Assembly (NCBI GenBank): GCA_900556405.1
Contig: USPB01000023.1
Location: 1 to 14,447, forward strand
Length of the DNA stretch: 14,447 nucleotides
Direction of reading: 5' to 3'
From: an uncultured Actinomyces sp.
GTDB taxonomy: Bacteria; Actinomycetota; Actinomycetes; Actinomycetales; Actinomycetaceae
A model generated the notes under the pieces. The model was not told where the DNA came from and did no database searches. It saw only the letters and a program-made list of their open reading frames with translations. The translations under genes and the position numbers were made by a program. This document shows positions 13,997 through 14,447 of this stretch, piece after piece. Every line of letters begins with the position of its first letter. Position 1 is the first letter of the stretch.

Positions 13997-14017
13997 GCCC
14001 AGTACCAAAGGAGAACT

Positions 14018-14447
14018 ATGAATTTCCATTCCCTCTACGATCAGGGCTTCGCGCGCGTCGCCGCCGTGACCCTGCCCGTACACCCCGCCCGCCCCTTCGA
14101 GAACGCACGCGAGATCATCGACGCGGCCCGCCAGCTCGATGCGCGCGGCGTCGCCATGGGCGTCTTCCCCGAACTGTGCGTCTCCGGATACGCCATCGAT
14201 GACCTCCTCTTGCAGGACGTGCTCCTCGATAACGTCGAGCAGGCCCTGGCCACCATCGTCGAGGCCAGCGCCGACCTGCTCCCCCTCCTCGTCGTCGGCG
14301 CTCCCCTGCGCAAGGACAACGCCCTGTACAACTGCGCGGTCGCCATCCACCGCGGACGCGTCCTCGGTATCGTCCCCAAGTCACATCTGCCTAACTACCG
14401 CGAGTTCTACGAGAAGCGCCACTTCGTCACCATGCCCCCGCGCGCCT
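14018..14447 (+). CDS. nadE: Glutamine-dependent NAD+ synthetase, N-terminal part (cut by window end)
   Basis: The 143 codons present form the nitrilase-type glutaminase domain that supplies ammonia for amidating deaminated NAD to NAD+. The catalytic Glu52 in VFPELCVSGY and Lys121 in VPKSHLPNYREFYE are in place. The catalytic Cys and the synthetase domain lie beyond the window. The VSGYAIDDLL context is typical of the long, two-domain actinobacterial NadE. ATG 14018 follows AAAGGAG (14007-14013). It is co-transcribed with the NrtR-like gene, supporting a role of that regulator in NAD homeostasis. Confidence 0.93.
   Translation, partial: MNFHSLYDQGFARVAAVTLPVHPARPFENAREIIDAARQLDARGVAMGVFPELCVSGYAIDDLLLQDVLLDNVEQALATIVEASADLLPLLVVGAPLRKDNALYNCAVAIHRGRVLGIVPKSHLPNYREFYEKRHFVTMPPRA

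Overview
This window of GC-rich DNA (about 65-75% GC in most coding stretches) carries mainly central-metabolism genes. The gene set (tandem-domain phosphofructokinase, Pta-AckA, a DUF3017 membrane protein, glutaminase-type NadE, an NrtR-like Nudix regulator, frequent GTG starts, one apparently leaderless mRNA) fits a fermentative actinobacterium. An Actinomycetaceae member (Actinomyces/Schaalia-like) is my best guess. That placement is inference from protein character, not from any database search.

Left part (1-6000, all on the minus strand). A reading frame that starts as glucose-6-phosphate isomerase switches in frame, near 916-940, into the second half of a sugar ABC-transporter ATPase and runs off the left edge. 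Upstream of it are a two-domain eukaryote-like phosphofructokinase, a dicarboxylate/amino-acid:cation symporter and a small DUF3017 membrane protein. Strong hairpins follow the phosphofructokinase and symporter genes.

Middle (6000-11050, plus strand). pta and ackA make acetyl-phosphate and then acetate plus ATP. A Sir2-type deacetylase follows. Between ackA and the sirtuin lies a compositionally foreign 1.1-kb insert holding a single DUF3800 gene. The insert is bracketed by a 98-bp direct repeat made of the last codons of ackA, its stop codon and its terminator. The element-like unit brings its own promoter and a strong leader hairpin, and it uses the second repeat copy as its terminator. No integrase or transposase is visible. 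This duplicated-tail insertion is the strongest candidate for something undescribed.

Right part (11050-14447). A symmetric array of six CGGATAG motifs at 19-bp spacing separates the sirtuin from a convergent two-gene operon: a divergent NAD-kinase-like protein translated just after an SPFH/Band 7 protein. Diverging from that operon are an NrtR-like Nudix protein and glutamine-dependent NAD+ synthetase (cut by the window edge). Together with the NAD+-consuming sirtuin, this end of the window looks like an NAD-metabolism neighbourhood. It sits beside the acetyl-phosphate genes whose product can drive lysine acetylation, which sirtuins reverse.
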